In this document: in pieces, positions 7,806 through 17,224 of the stretch | Numbering within the stretch: the first letter of the stretch is position 1 | Layout of the letters: each line of letters opens with the position of its first letter | Source of the DNA: an uncultured Collinsella sp. | GTDB lineage: Bacteria > Actinomycetota > Coriobacteriia > Coriobacteriales > Coriobacteriaceae | Direction of reading: 5' to 3' | DNA length: 41,415 nucleotides | Assembly: GCA_900541185.1 (NCBI GenBank) | Contig: UQIQ01000010.1 | Span: 1 to 41,415, forward strand | The notes under the pieces: model-generated | Seen by the model: only the letters and a program-made list of their open reading frames with translations | Told to the model about the DNA's origin: nothing | Database searches by the model: none | Position numbers and translations under genes: made by a program

Positions 7806-7990
7806 CGGAAAGGGCATCCCGTTATTTGGCCGAAAAACGGGTCGCAGTTTCCGGTTGGGCCCGCTAGCGGAAACTGCGACCCGGTATCAGCTCTCAAAAC
7901 GGGACACGGTTTCCGGTTGAGCTTTCAGACGGAAACTGCGACCCGGAATCCATGCTCAAACCGGGACGAGCTTTCCGCAAGGCGGCCCCA
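7806..7990. repeat. Tandem palindromic array, 62-bp period (array 1)
   Basis: Left arms of the type CGGG(A/T)CGCAGTTTCCG begin at 7838, 7900 and 7962, and right arms of the type CGGAAACTGCGACCCG begin at 7806, 7868 and 7930, all exactly 62 bp apart. The 7838/7868 pair is a perfect 16-bp stem. The array lies between the divergent ferredoxin and dnaK genes. A diverged array with the same arms and period is at 32645-32845. Confidence 0.85.
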
Positions 7991-8091
7991 GACACCCCCG
8001 GACGCAAGCCTCAGTCAACTCTACATAGATCTTAATAGATCTGCCGAGAACTCAATTAGCGCATCTACCTGCGCATTTGAGAACCTAAACT

Positions 8092-8239
8092 CTCAGAGAT
8101 AAGAAATCTTATATGAATTGACTTAGATTTTGTATATTCCGGCCCATAAGGGGATACACTACATCCTGAAAGACAAGCCGAAGCGCCGCGCGACAGACCG
8201 TCGAGGCGGCGCGAACGCAAAAGAGAGAGGGAATTTCTA
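8092..8239 (+). promoter_or_regulatory. dnaK heat-shock control region and leader
   Basis: AAATCT (8104-8109) and AGATTT (8125-8130) are an inverted pair 15 bases apart within a block also found before clpB (17231-17257), suggesting a common operator/promoter, perhaps for HspR. An ATAAGA-AA-TCTTAT palindrome overlaps its left side. TATATT (8133-8138) could be a -10. The leader holds a GCGCCGC/GCGGCGC hairpin (8183-8212) before the AGAGAGAGGG ribosome site. Confidence 0.6.
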
Positions 8240-10132
<1,893 letters not shown>

Positions 10133-10134
10133 TC

Positions 10135-10977
10135 ATGTCCGCCCGTAAAGCTCGCACGGAGGCGGCTGCCGCTGGCGCCGCCCCCGTTGACTCTGAGGAG
10201 AAGGACGTGAAGATTCCCGTAGAGGCCGTCGACGATACCGAGGCCAATGAGGCCGCGGCCGCCGAGGCTGTCGAGAACCAGGTAGAGGATTCCAACAAGG
10301 AGGCGACGATGACCGAGGACGAGATGGTGGAAGCTGCTATCCGCGCCGGTGAGGAAGCCGCCGACAACGACTTTAAGCTCAAGTTCGAGCAGGCTCAGAA
10401 AGAGCTTGCCGACGTGCGCAACGAGCTCGATGCTGCGGCAGAGGCCCAGAAGGCCGCCGAGGACAAGGCAAAGGACGCCACCGAGCGCACCGCCCGTCTG
10501 CAGGCCGACTGGGAGAACTTCCGTCGCCGCACCGCCAATGAGCGTATCGCCGAGCGCGAGCGCGCGACCGAGAAGCTCGTCACCGCGCTGCTGCCGGTGG
10601 TCGACGATATCGAGCGTGCGATCGACCATGCCCGCAGCCAGGAGCTTGCCGACGACTTTAAGCAGTTCGTCGACGGCGTCGACGCGGTGCATGCCAAGCT
10701 GCTCGATGTGTTTGCGCACGAGGGCGTTGAGCCCATCGACCCCAAGGGCGAGGCGTTCGATCCGCTCGAGCACCAGGCCGTGGGCCGCGTCGAGGACGCA
10801 TCGCAGTATGACGAGACCGTCAACGACGTGTACCAGAAGGGCTACCGCATGGCGGACCGCATTCTGCGTTCCGCGATGGTGACGGTGACCTACGGTGGCG
10901 AGAAGCGCCCCGCACCGGAGCCCGAAGCGGCGCCCGAGGATGCTGCGGCCGATACGGCCGAGAGCACCGAGGAGTAA
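10135..10977 (+). CDS. grpE: Nucleotide exchange factor GrpE (start uncertain)
   Basis: GrpE releases ADP from DnaK. The conserved part runs from about residue 80 as a long coiled coil (KLKFEQAQKELADVRNELD), then LQADWENFRRRTANER, LLPVVDDIERAI, and the C-terminal beta domain with FDPLEHQAVG and VYQKGYRMADRILRSAMV. The first 58 residues are acidic, Ala-rich and unconserved in type. ATG 10135 lies two bases after the dnaK stop. However, GTG 10207 (after GAGGAGAAGG) and ATG 10309 (after a perfect AAGGAGG) are also in frame, and 10309 would give a usual-length 222-residue GrpE. Both long and short products are possible. Confidence 0.93.
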   Translation: MSARKARTEAAAAGAAPVDSEEKDVKIPVEAVDDTEANEAAAAEAVENQVEDSNKEATMTEDEMVEAAIRAGEEAADNDFKLKFEQAQKELADVRNELDAAAEAQKAAEDKAKDATERTARLQADWENFRRRTANERIAERERATEKLVTALLPVVDDIERAIDHARSQELADDFKQFVDGVDAVHAKLLDVFAHEGVEPIDPKGEAFDPLEHQAVGRVEDASQYDETVNDVYQKGYRMADRILRSAMVTVTYGGEKRPAPEPEAAPEDAAADTAESTEE

Positions 10978-10982
10978 TTGAG

Positions 10983-11014
10983 AAGGGCCCCGGGGCAACA
11001 CCCGGGGCCCTTTC
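10983..11014 (+). terminator. Hairpin between grpE and dnaJ (attenuator)
   Basis: AAGGGCCCCGGG and CCCGGGGCCCTT form a 12-bp stem with loop GCAACA, followed by TCT. It probably reduces read-through from dnaK-grpE into dnaJ-hspR, or protects the upstream mRNA 3' end. Confidence 0.7.
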
Positions 11015-11084
11015 TGGCCTAGTGCCATATGAAAGCATGAGCCGCCGCCCGCTGGGCGGCGGATGAAACAGGAGAGGAGCTACG

Positions 11085-12050
11085 ATGGCTGCAGGCAAAA
11101 CCTTCTATGACATCCTGGGCGTATCCAAGAGCGCCTCCGACAAAGAGATCAAGAGCGCGTTTCGCAAGCTCGCGCAAAAATATCACCCCGATGCCGGCGG
11201 CGACGAGGCCAAGTTCAAGGAGATCAGCGAGGCCTACGAGACGCTTTCGGACGAGAAGAAGCGCAAAGAGTACGACCAGATGCTCATGTTTGGCGGCATG
11301 CCGGGCGCAGGCGGCGCGTATGGCGGCGGCTACGGTGCCGGCGCGGGTGCCAGCGGCTGGGGCGACATCTTCGACAGCATCTTTAGCGGCAACGGTGCCT
11401 GGGGTAGCGATTGGGGCTCGGGCTTTGCCGGGGCTGCGGGCGCTGCCGGTGCCGGTGCGGGTCGCAACCGCGCGCGCAAGGGCGGCGACCTGTCGCTGAC
11501 CGTCGATGTGACGGCCGAGGACGCGTTTCGCGGCGTGACGCACAAAGTCACCTATCGCATTCCCTCGACAGGCGAGCAGCAGACCATTACGGTCTCGGTC
11601 CCCGCGGGCGCGGTCGACGGCGGCAAGCTACGCTACAAGCGTCGCGGCGAGTATGGCGTTGCGGGTGGCGAGCGCGGCGACCTGGTCGTGACCACGCATG
11701 TGGAGGAGCACCCGCTGTTTAAGCGCAAAGGCGCCGACGTGACCATGGAGGTACCGGTCTCGGTCTACGAGGCGGCGCTCGGCTGCACGGTGGACGTGCC
11801 CACGCCCGGCGGCGCGACGGTCCGTTTGAAAGTGCCCGCGGGTACCCAGACGGGCAAGAAGTTCCGCTTTAAGGAGATGGGAGCGCCCGACGTTAAGCAC
11901 CGTGGCCGTACGGGCGCGCTGCTCGTCGAGATCAAGGTGCAGGTCCCCACGAACCTATCCGATGACGAGCGCGATGCCATGACCAAGCTGCGCGAGGCCG
12001 ACACACGCGACTATCGCGAGAAGGTCAACCGTTACAAGGCGACGTACTAG
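11085..12050 (+). CDS. dnaJ: DnaJ-family co-chaperone without zinc-finger domain (CbpA-like)
   Basis: The 321-residue J-protein stimulates the DnaK ATPase. It has an N-terminal J domain (about 5-68) with FYDILGVSKSASDKEIK and the essential HPD tripeptide in YHPDAGG, a Gly/Ala/Trp-rich linker (about 75-130), and the two-part C-terminal substrate-binding domain. The CxxCxGxG repeats of class I DnaJ are absent, so it is a class II protein closer to CbpA or the second DnaJ of actinobacteria. It follows grpE after a hairpin and precedes hspR, so it is the working partner in this operon. A class I DnaJ may exist elsewhere. Start ATG 11085 follows AGGAGAGGAG. Confidence 0.95.
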   Translation: MAAGKTFYDILGVSKSASDKEIKSAFRKLAQKYHPDAGGDEAKFKEISEAYETLSDEKKRKEYDQMLMFGGMPGAGGAYGGGYGAGAGASGWGDIFDSIFSGNGAWGSDWGSGFAGAAGAAGAGAGRNRARKGGDLSLTVDVTAEDAFRGVTHKVTYRIPSTGEQQTITVSVPAGAVDGGKLRYKRRGEYGVAGGERGDLVVTTHVEEHPLFKRKGADVTMEVPVSVYEAALGCTVDVPTPGGATVRLKVPAGTQTGKKFRFKEMGAPDVKHRGRTGALLVEIKVQVPTNLSDDERDAMTKLREADTRDYREKVNRYKATY

Positions 12051-12122
12051 GGCGGTCGCGGCGCACGACCACGCCCGCGGGCTTATGATGGACGATAACG
12101 AGACGGAAAGGGGTCAGGTAGC

Positions 12123-12539
12123 ATGGCCGAGGACAATAGGAACAAACCGCTGTACATGATCAGCGTGGCGGCCGAGCTGACCGGCATGCATCCGCAGACT
12201 CTGCGCGTCTACGAGTCCAAGGGCCTGGTGAACCCCCAGCGCTCGGGCGGCAACACGCGCCTGTATTCGCGTGCCGATATCGAGCGCCTGGAGCTCATCA
12301 ACCAGCTGACCGACGAGGGCATCAACCTTGCCGGCGTGGTGCGCATCCTCGATATGAAGGAGCGTGCCGAGGAGCGCGAGCGCGAGAACGAAAAACTCCG
12401 TGCCCGCGTGCGCCAGCTCGAGGACGAGCTGCACGAGTACAAGATGCAGAAGAAGATCACCGCTCTGGCCCCGCGCGATGGCTCAGTCAACCCCGAGCAA
12501 GTCATGCGCAAGCTTTTGGGAGCAGGAACCGATCTTTAG
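12123..12539 (+). CDS. hspR: Heat-shock repressor HspR (MerR family)
   Basis: This 138-residue regulator has a MerR-type winged helix (about 10-75: YMISVAAELTGMHPQTLRVY, then the wing with NTRLYSRADIERL). A charged coiled coil follows (about 80-115), and the C-terminus is short and lacks effector cysteines, the HspR layout. In actinobacteria HspR, stabilised by DnaK, represses dnaK operons and clpB; misfolded protein titrates DnaK away and relieves repression. Its place as last gene of dnaK-grpE-dnaJ-hspR fits this. I do not see the Streptomyces HAIR inverted repeat (CTTGAGT/ACTCAAG). The dnaK/clpB shared block AAATCT-N15-AGATTT is the best operator candidate here. Confidence 0.93.
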   Translation: MAEDNRNKPLYMISVAAELTGMHPQTLRVYESKGLVNPQRSGGNTRLYSRADIERLELINQLTDEGINLAGVVRILDMKERAEERERENEKLRARVRQLEDELHEYKMQKKITALAPRDGSVNPEQVMRKLLGAGTDL

Positions 12540-12576
12540 TTACGGCGGCTCTACGACGCAAATCCTAACAATATGA

Positions 12577-12645
12577 GAGTGGATAATCTCCCACTTTTGG
12601 TCCGCTTGAGGGCTAGAAACGGGAGGTTATCCACTCCCATTTTTG
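12577..12645. repeat. Inverted repeat after hspR
   Basis: GAGTGGATAATCTCCC (12577-12592) pairs with GGGAGGTTATCCACTC (12621-12636), one G-U wobble, 28-nt loop, then CCATTTTT. It could terminate the dnaK operon. A second small palindromic stretch (GGCACTTGGGGA... TGTGCC, about 12649-12675) follows. The rest of 12540-12830 shows no gene. Confidence 0.6.
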
Positions 12646-12831
12646 GCTGGCACTTGGGGACGTTCCTTCTGTGCCGGCACTTTGGAACACTCCTTGCGCC
12701 AATATCGCCCTGTGCTTTACTGAGATAAAGTGAACGCCGAGATTCGTAACCCGCTGGCAACCGTTCTATGGCACGATATTGAACGAATGTATGCTATGCG
12801 CCCAAATCTTTTGGGCAGAGTGGGAGACAGT

Positions 12832-15132
12832 ATGGTCAAGCTGTACGAGGACGGCATCTACCTGCGCGGCGGCAGCGAGGTTGTGCCTGCAGCCGAGGCT
12901 GCCGAGCGTGGTATTACGCAGACGCCCGAGGACGCCAAGCGTGGCACCATCGCGTATTCGATCCTCCAGGCACACAATACGTCCGGAGATCCCGAGGCGC
13001 TCAAGATTCGCTTCGATGCCATGGCGAGCCACGACATCACCTTTGTCGGCATCATCCAGACGGCGCGCGCCTCGGGCATGGAGCAGTTCCCGCTGCCTTA
13101 CGTGCTCACCAACTGCCACAACTCGCTGTGCGCCGTGGGCGGCACCATCAACGAGGACGACCATGTCTTTGGCCTTTCCGCGGCCAAAAAATACGGCGGC
13201 ATTTTCGTCCCGCCGCACATCGCCGTCATCCACTCCTTTATGCGTGAGAACTTCGCCGGCTGCGGCAAGATGATTCTGGGTTCCGACTCGCACACCCGCT
13301 ATGGTGCCCTGGGTACCATGGCCGTGGGCGAGGGCGGCGGCGAGCTGGCAAAGCAGCTGCTGCGCGACACCTACGATGTCGCCTATCCCGGCGTCGTAGC
13401 CATCTACCTCACGGGCGCCCCACGTCCCGGCGTCGGCCCGCACGACGTGGCGCTCGCCATCATCCGCGCCGTCTTTGCCAAGGGCTACGTCAAGAACAAG
13501 GTCATGGAGTTCGTGGGTCCGGGTATCGCGAGCATGACGACCGACTACCGCAACGGCGTCGATGTCATGACCACCGAGACCACTTGCCTGTCGAGCATCT
13601 GGGCCACCGACGAGGACACGCACGCGTTTTTGACCATGCACGGCCGCGGCGACGACTACCGCGAGCTCAAGCCCGCCGATGTCGCCTACTACGACGGCTG
13701 CGTCGAGGTCGACCTGTCGAGCATCAAGCCCATGATCGCGCTGCCGTTCCATCCTTCCAACGGCTTTGAGATCGACGAGCTCAACGAGAACCTCGAGGAC
13801 ATCCTGCATGAGGTCGAGCTCGAGGCCGCCAAGATCGGCGAGGGCAAGACACACTTTAGCCTGCTCGACAAGATCGTCGACGGCAAGCTGCACGTGCAGC
13901 AGGGCGTTATCGCCGGCTGCTCGGGCGGCAACTACGACTCCGTGGTCCAGGCTGCCCGCGTGCTCAAGGGCGCCAACACCGGCTGCGGCGAGTTCTCGCT
14001 GTCGGTCTATCCCACGAGCCAGCCCGTGGCACTCGAGCTCACGCGCCGTGGCTTCATCTACGACCTTATGGAGGCCGGTGCGATCGTCCGCACGGCGTTC
14101 TGCGGCCCGTGCTTCGGTGCCGGCGACACGCCTGCCAACAACGGCCTGTCCATCCGCCACACCACGCGCAACTTCCCCAACCGCGAGGGTTCCAAGCCGG
14201 GCAATGGCCAGCTGAGCGCCGTGGCCCTGATGGACGCCCGCTCCATTGCGGCAACGGCTGCCAACGGTGGCGTCCTGACGCCGGCGACCGACCTGCCCGA
14301 GGAGACTTGGGACGAGGCCTGCGAGTACACCTTTGACGACGCGCCGTACAAAAAGCGCGTGTACTGGGGCTTTGGCAAGGCGGAGCCTGCCGACGAGCTG
14401 GTCGAGGGTCCCAACATCAAGCCGTGGCCCGCGATGGAGCCTCTCGGCGACGATATCCTGCTCAAGGTGTGCTCCAAGATCATGGACCCGGTCACCACGA
14501 CCGACGAGCTCATCCCTTCGGGTGAGACGAGCTCCTTCCGCTCCAACCCGCTGGGCCTGGCCGAGTTTACGCTCAGCCGCCGCGACCCTGCCTACGTGGG
14601 CCGCTCCAAGGAGGTCGACGCGGTGGAGAAGCGCCGCGTGGCCGGCGAGGTCGCAGGCGACCTGGCGGCACTCGATGCCGAGCTTGCCGGCGTGTTTGAG
14701 GCGCTGGCTGGCGCGGGTGTCGCGGCAGACGCCAAAGCAACCGAGTACGGCTCCATGCTCTATGCCAAGAAGCCCGGCGACGGTTCCGCCCGCGAGCAGG
14801 CCGCGAGCTGCCAGCGCGTGATCGGCGGCCTGGCCAACATCGTCCACGAGTACGCCACCAAGCGCTATCGCTCCAACGTGATGAACTGGGGCATGGTGCC
14901 CTTCCAGATGGAGGCCGAGCCCAACTTTGAGGTGGGCGACTACGTCTTTGTGCCGGGTATCCGCGCCGCGCTCGATGGCGATCTAAAGGACATCGCCGCC
15001 TACGTAGTGCGCGCCGATGGTGCGGTCGAGCAGATTGAGCTTTACATTGCCGATATGACGGCAGAGGAGCGTGCCATCGTCAAGGCCGGCTGCCTGATCA
15101 ACTACAACAAGTTCAAGGCCGCTGCCGAGTAA
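12832..15132 (+). CDS. Aconitase-superfamily hydratase (YbhJ-like)
   Basis: The protein (766 residues from this start) belongs to the aconitase/homoaconitase superfamily, which isomerises hydroxy-acids with a [4Fe-4S] cluster. Family blocks seen: SDSHTRYGALGTMAVGEGG, the cluster cysteine in IAGCSGGNYDS, the CGPC pair in AFCGPCFGAGDTPANNG, NFPNREGSKPGNGQ, and a swivel domain in the last 170 residues. It most resembles the YbhJ-type hydratases, not canonical AcnA/AcnB, so the substrate (aconitate or another acid) is uncertain. ATG 12832 is chosen for GGGAG five bases upstream; an in-frame GTG at 12730 would add 34 residues but has no good ribosome site. The gene stands alone. Confidence 0.85.
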   Translation: MVKLYEDGIYLRGGSEVVPAAEAAERGITQTPEDAKRGTIAYSILQAHNTSGDPEALKIRFDAMASHDITFVGIIQTARASGMEQFPLPYVLTNCHNSLCAVGGTINEDDHVFGLSAAKKYGGIFVPPHIAVIHSFMRENFAGCGKMILGSDSHTRYGALGTMAVGEGGGELAKQLLRDTYDVAYPGVVAIYLTGAPRPGVGPHDVALAIIRAVFAKGYVKNKVMEFVGPGIASMTTDYRNGVDVMTTETTCLSSIWATDEDTHAFLTMHGRGDDYRELKPADVAYYDGCVEVDLSSIKPMIALPFHPSNGFEIDELNENLEDILHEVELEAAKIGEGKTHFSLLDKIVDGKLHVQQGVIAGCSGGNYDSVVQAARVLKGANTGCGEFSLSVYPTSQPVALELTRRGFIYDLMEAGAIVRTAFCGPCFGAGDTPANNGLSIRHTTRNFPNREGSKPGNGQLSAVALMDARSIAATAANGGVLTPATDLPEETWDEACEYTFDDAPYKKRVYWGFGKAEPADELVEGPNIKPWPAMEPLGDDILLKVCSKIMDPVTTTDELIPSGETSSFRSNPLGLAEFTLSRRDPAYVGRSKEVDAVEKRRVAGEVAGDLAALDAELAGVFEALAGAGVAADAKATEYGSMLYAKKPGDGSAREQAASCQRVIGGLANIVHEYATKRYRSNVMNWGMVPFQMEAEPNFEVGDYVFVPGIRAALDGDLKDIAAYVVRADGAVEQIELYIADMTAEERAIVKAGCLINYNKFKAAAE

Positions 15133-15148
15133 CGCACTTAATTGTCCG

Positions 15149-15220
15149 CCCGGGGCTTACCCTTTCCCGCCCGCTCACGCGCTTCGCGAGGGTCGCGTTC
15201 GGGAAAGGGTAAGCCCCGGG
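15149..15220. repeat. Perfect 21-bp inverted repeat downstream of the hydratase
   Basis: Bases 15149-15169 and 15200-15220 are exact reverse complements, beginning CCCGGGGCTTACCC, enclosing a 30-nt GC-rich loop with its own small stem. No T-run follows, so it is a mRNA-stabilising hairpin or another palindromic repeat unit rather than a clear terminator. Confidence 0.75.
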
Positions 15221-15276
15221 CTACATTTCTGCGTTCTCGTTGGGTCTTGAGGGACGCTAAAAATAGACTTGCTTGA

Positions 15277-15308
15277 TGCCGCCTCTGTTGTCGGGGCGGC
15301 TTCTTTTT
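15277..15308 (+). terminator. Rho-independent terminator
   Basis: GCCGCC (15278-15283) pairs with GGCGGC (15295-15300) and is followed by TTCTTTTT. It would stop plus-strand transcripts leaving the hydratase gene. Confidence 0.6.
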
Positions 15309-15315
15309 GTCGAAA

Positions 15316-15350
15316 ACCGCCACAAAGGGGGCAGACATCTTTGTGGTGGT
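15316..15350. repeat. ACCACCACAAAG hairpin family, copy 1
   Basis: ACCGCCACAAAG (15316-15327) pairs with CTTTGTGGTGGT (15339-15350) with one G-U wobble. It is the most diverged of three copies (also 16184-16218 and 16988-17022). Confidence 0.8.
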
Positions 15351-15404
15351 GGGGAACGAGCTCGATGTTGTTGTGATTGTTGAGCGGTATGTTAATGAGC
15401 GTCT

Positions 15405-16073
15405 CTACAGGATTTCATCTGGGCTGGCGGGCTTGGTTGTTTTGGGGATGCCGAGTTTGGATGACGCGAAATCGTCAACATTGTCCTTAATTCCGTCTTT
15501 GGTGTAGACAGTGACCATATAGGTGCTGTGTCCGAATTCGCCCTTGTCGCGTGTTGCCCAGGCATCCCAGTAGGCGGCCCCGTTTCGCCCTTTGATTTTT
15601 CCGACACGGCGGAGTTCTGTTCGCTTTAATTTCCGGTTGCTATAGATGGTTCGACCGGCTTCCGCGGTGAGCCCGCACTGTCCAAGCAGCTTGTCGAGGA
15701 CTTGGTTCATGTGGCGCTCATCGGTGTTTGGTGCGTAGTCGTAGGCGAGGGTGATGGAGTCGAGTGGCTGGTCGTCGATCAGATAGTTTAGCGCCTGAGG
15801 TTCAAGGCAGAAATAGGGGGAGCATCCGTCGACCTTGCCGAGCAACGGTAACTTGGACTGCCAACTTCCGGTGGGAATTGCATATTCGTAGAACACGCCA
15901 CGGCAGACAAAGGAGAGCGAGGTGGCACGCGAGCCGGCGTCGATCATCCCGCAAAGATCGAAGGGCGAGGCGATACCAAAAGAAAAGGGCGTGATGACGA
16001 TAAGGAAGAGCATCACGATGGGTATGGCGAGAATGGCGATGACGTTGCGACCGGTGGAATGAGACGGCTTCAC
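15405..16073 (-). CDS. Unrecognised membrane-anchored protein
   Basis: I do not recognise this 222-residue protein. A short basic N-terminus is followed by one hydrophobic segment (about residues 8-33, IAILAIPIVMLFLIVITP), so it is probably an extracytoplasmic domain tethered to the membrane or an uncleaved-signal protein. The outer part has four to five cysteines (FDLCGM, FVCRG, DGCSPYFCLE, GQCGL) that could form disulphides. GTG 16073 is chosen because GAGGAG lies five bases upstream. It is divergent to another unknown one-TM protein (16308-16979), and hairpins of one repeat family lie on both sides. No similarity between the two proteins is obvious beyond layout and size. Confidence 0.7.
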   Translation of the reverse strand: MKPSHSTGRNVIAILAIPIVMLFLIVITPFSFGIASPFDLCGMIDAGSRATSLSFVCRGVFYEYAIPTGSWQSKLPLLGKVDGCSPYFCLEPQALNYLIDDQPLDSITLAYDYAPNTDERHMNQVLDKLLGQCGLTAEAGRTIYSNRKLKRTELRRVGKIKGRNGAAYWDAWATRDKGEFGHSTYMVTVYTKDGIKDNVDDFASSKLGIPKTTKPASPDEIL

Positions 16074-16183
16074 ATGCGCTCCTCGAGACAAAGATCTGTT
16101 GAGGATAGGCAGAAATGGATATGTTCAGAGAACAATTCAAGTTTAATCTCATGGCGCGAGATGGTCGACCGTTAGCGTCGAAA

Positions 16184-16218
16184 ACCACCACAAAGGTGCC
16201 TGTCCCCTTTGTGGTGGT
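16184..16218. repeat. ACCACCACAAAGG hairpin family, copy 2
   Basis: Perfect 13-bp stem (16184-16196 with 16206-16218) and loop TGCCTGTCC. It lies between the two divergent unknown genes. Confidence 0.85.
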
Positions 16219-16307
16219 GAGGAGCGCGCGGCTCCTTTTGGTAATAGTGCTGGCTGGCGGTATCATTAGTGCAGGTGGCGAAGGTTTGCATTGTGGGGTG
16301 TTTTGCC

Positions 16308-16979
16308 GTGAGCCGTTCTGCCCGTATTGGATTGATTGTCTTGGCGCTTGCGATCGCTGTGGTTGGCGTGGGCGCTGTCGGTATGGCATTTCTACCTGCT
16401 GCGGTGACGGAGCCGGTGGTCAAGCCTGTGATTCAATCTGTCGAACTTCTGACCGGCGACGACAAGCCTGAGACCATTACCGTTGATTTTGATGAGCAAC
16501 CGGCTGCGCTTGGCATTAGTAATTATCCACATATTCAGCTTGGGGCCATGCGCTATACCACGGATACAAGCCTGATCGATAGGACGTCCGAGCTACTCAA
16601 GGGCAAAACATTTAAGCGTTGGTACGGATATGCGTCCTATCGGGCAAAAGCGAACGACATGGTTGGCGGATGCCACTCTTCTATCGAGCTGGACACTGCA
16701 AACGGCGCAAAGTTATGTGATGTCTCGTACGATCCGGGCTACGAGGGCAATGAGGGTCCGGGCATCTACATCATGGACGGCGATGTCGCCTATGTCATGG
16801 AGGGCGACCAGACCGAGCTCAACGATTTTATGGGTCAGTGTATCCAAGATGCCTATAAACAGACCTGCTTGCCTGACCCGCAGACTGCACGCGATAGTGG
16901 GTCTGCCCGTACATGGCTGTTCGAGGATGAGATGCCCTGGACCGTCGAATCGGGAAGTATGGGTTCGGCGAAGGAGTAG
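16308..16979 (+). CDS. Unrecognised membrane-anchored protein
   Basis: I do not recognise this 223-residue protein. It begins with SRSAR and a hydrophobic helix (about 7-31, IGLIVLALAIAVVGVGAVGM), then an outer domain of about 185 residues containing four cysteines (VGGCHSS, AKLCDVS, MGQCIQDA, QTCLPD) and many Asp/Glu. A secreted, membrane-anchored location is likely. GTG 16308 with GGGG about eight bases upstream is preferred; a GTG at 16269 is also in frame. It is divergent to the gene at 15405-16073, followed by a hairpin repeat and the clpB control region. Similar size, topology and cysteine content hint that the two form a functional pair, which is inference. Confidence 0.7.
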   Translation: MSRSARIGLIVLALAIAVVGVGAVGMAFLPAAVTEPVVKPVIQSVELLTGDDKPETITVDFDEQPAALGISNYPHIQLGAMRYTTDTSLIDRTSELLKGKTFKRWYGYASYRAKANDMVGGCHSSIELDTANGAKLCDVSYDPGYEGNEGPGIYIMDGDVAYVMEGDQTELNDFMGQCIQDAYKQTCLPDPQTARDSGSARTWLFEDEMPWTVESGSMGSAKE

Positions 16980-16987
16980 AGACCGCG

Positions 16988-17022
16988 ACCACCACAAAGG
17001 TGCCTGTCCTCTTTGTGGTGGT
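16988..17022. repeat. ACCACCACAAAGG hairpin family, copy 3
   Basis: ACCACCACAAAG pairs with CTTTGTGGTGGT (12 bp), and the loop again reads GTGCCTGTCC. Outer bases GACCG/CGGTC (16981-16985, 17026-17030) lengthen the stem. It lies just after the stop of the gene at 16308. Confidence 0.85.
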
Positions 17023-17037
17023 TTTCGGTCTGTCTCG

Positions 17038-17168
17038 ATCTGTAACATCTTGGCCGCTAAAAGTGGGCCTGGTGTTACAGATTTAGATTTTTGATCCGGG
17101 TGTTTTCTGTTCGTCTCAATCTATAACATCTGGAGCCATAAACAGTCGCTAGATGTTACAGATTGAGA
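17038..17168. repeat. Two tandem palindromes, 81-bp period, upstream of clpB
   Basis: Unit A: ATCTGTAACATC (17038-17049) with GGTGTTACAGAT (17071-17082). Unit B: TCTCAATCTATAACATCT (17114-17131) with AGATGTTACAGATTGAGA (17151-17168), one mismatch in 18. Left arms and right arms are each 81 bp apart. They are unrelated to the other repeat families in the window. Confidence 0.75.
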
Positions 17169-17224
17169 TAGTAAGGGGACGAGGCCGTAGCGGGTGAGCG
17201 CACCTGCTCCCTATCTTTCAATCA

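Noticed and set aside
7806..7990. CRISPR array
   Set aside because: The period is regular, but units are diverged palindromes, repeats are not identical, there are no unique spacers of constant type and no cas genes are nearby.
12766..14847. Very long open frame antisense to the hydratase gene (similar antisense frames over dnaK, clpB, pknB and the oxidoreductase)
   Set aside because: They mirror real genes with clear family motifs; GC-rich codon bias removes stops from the opposite strand. Their products are low-complexity with no recognisable domain.
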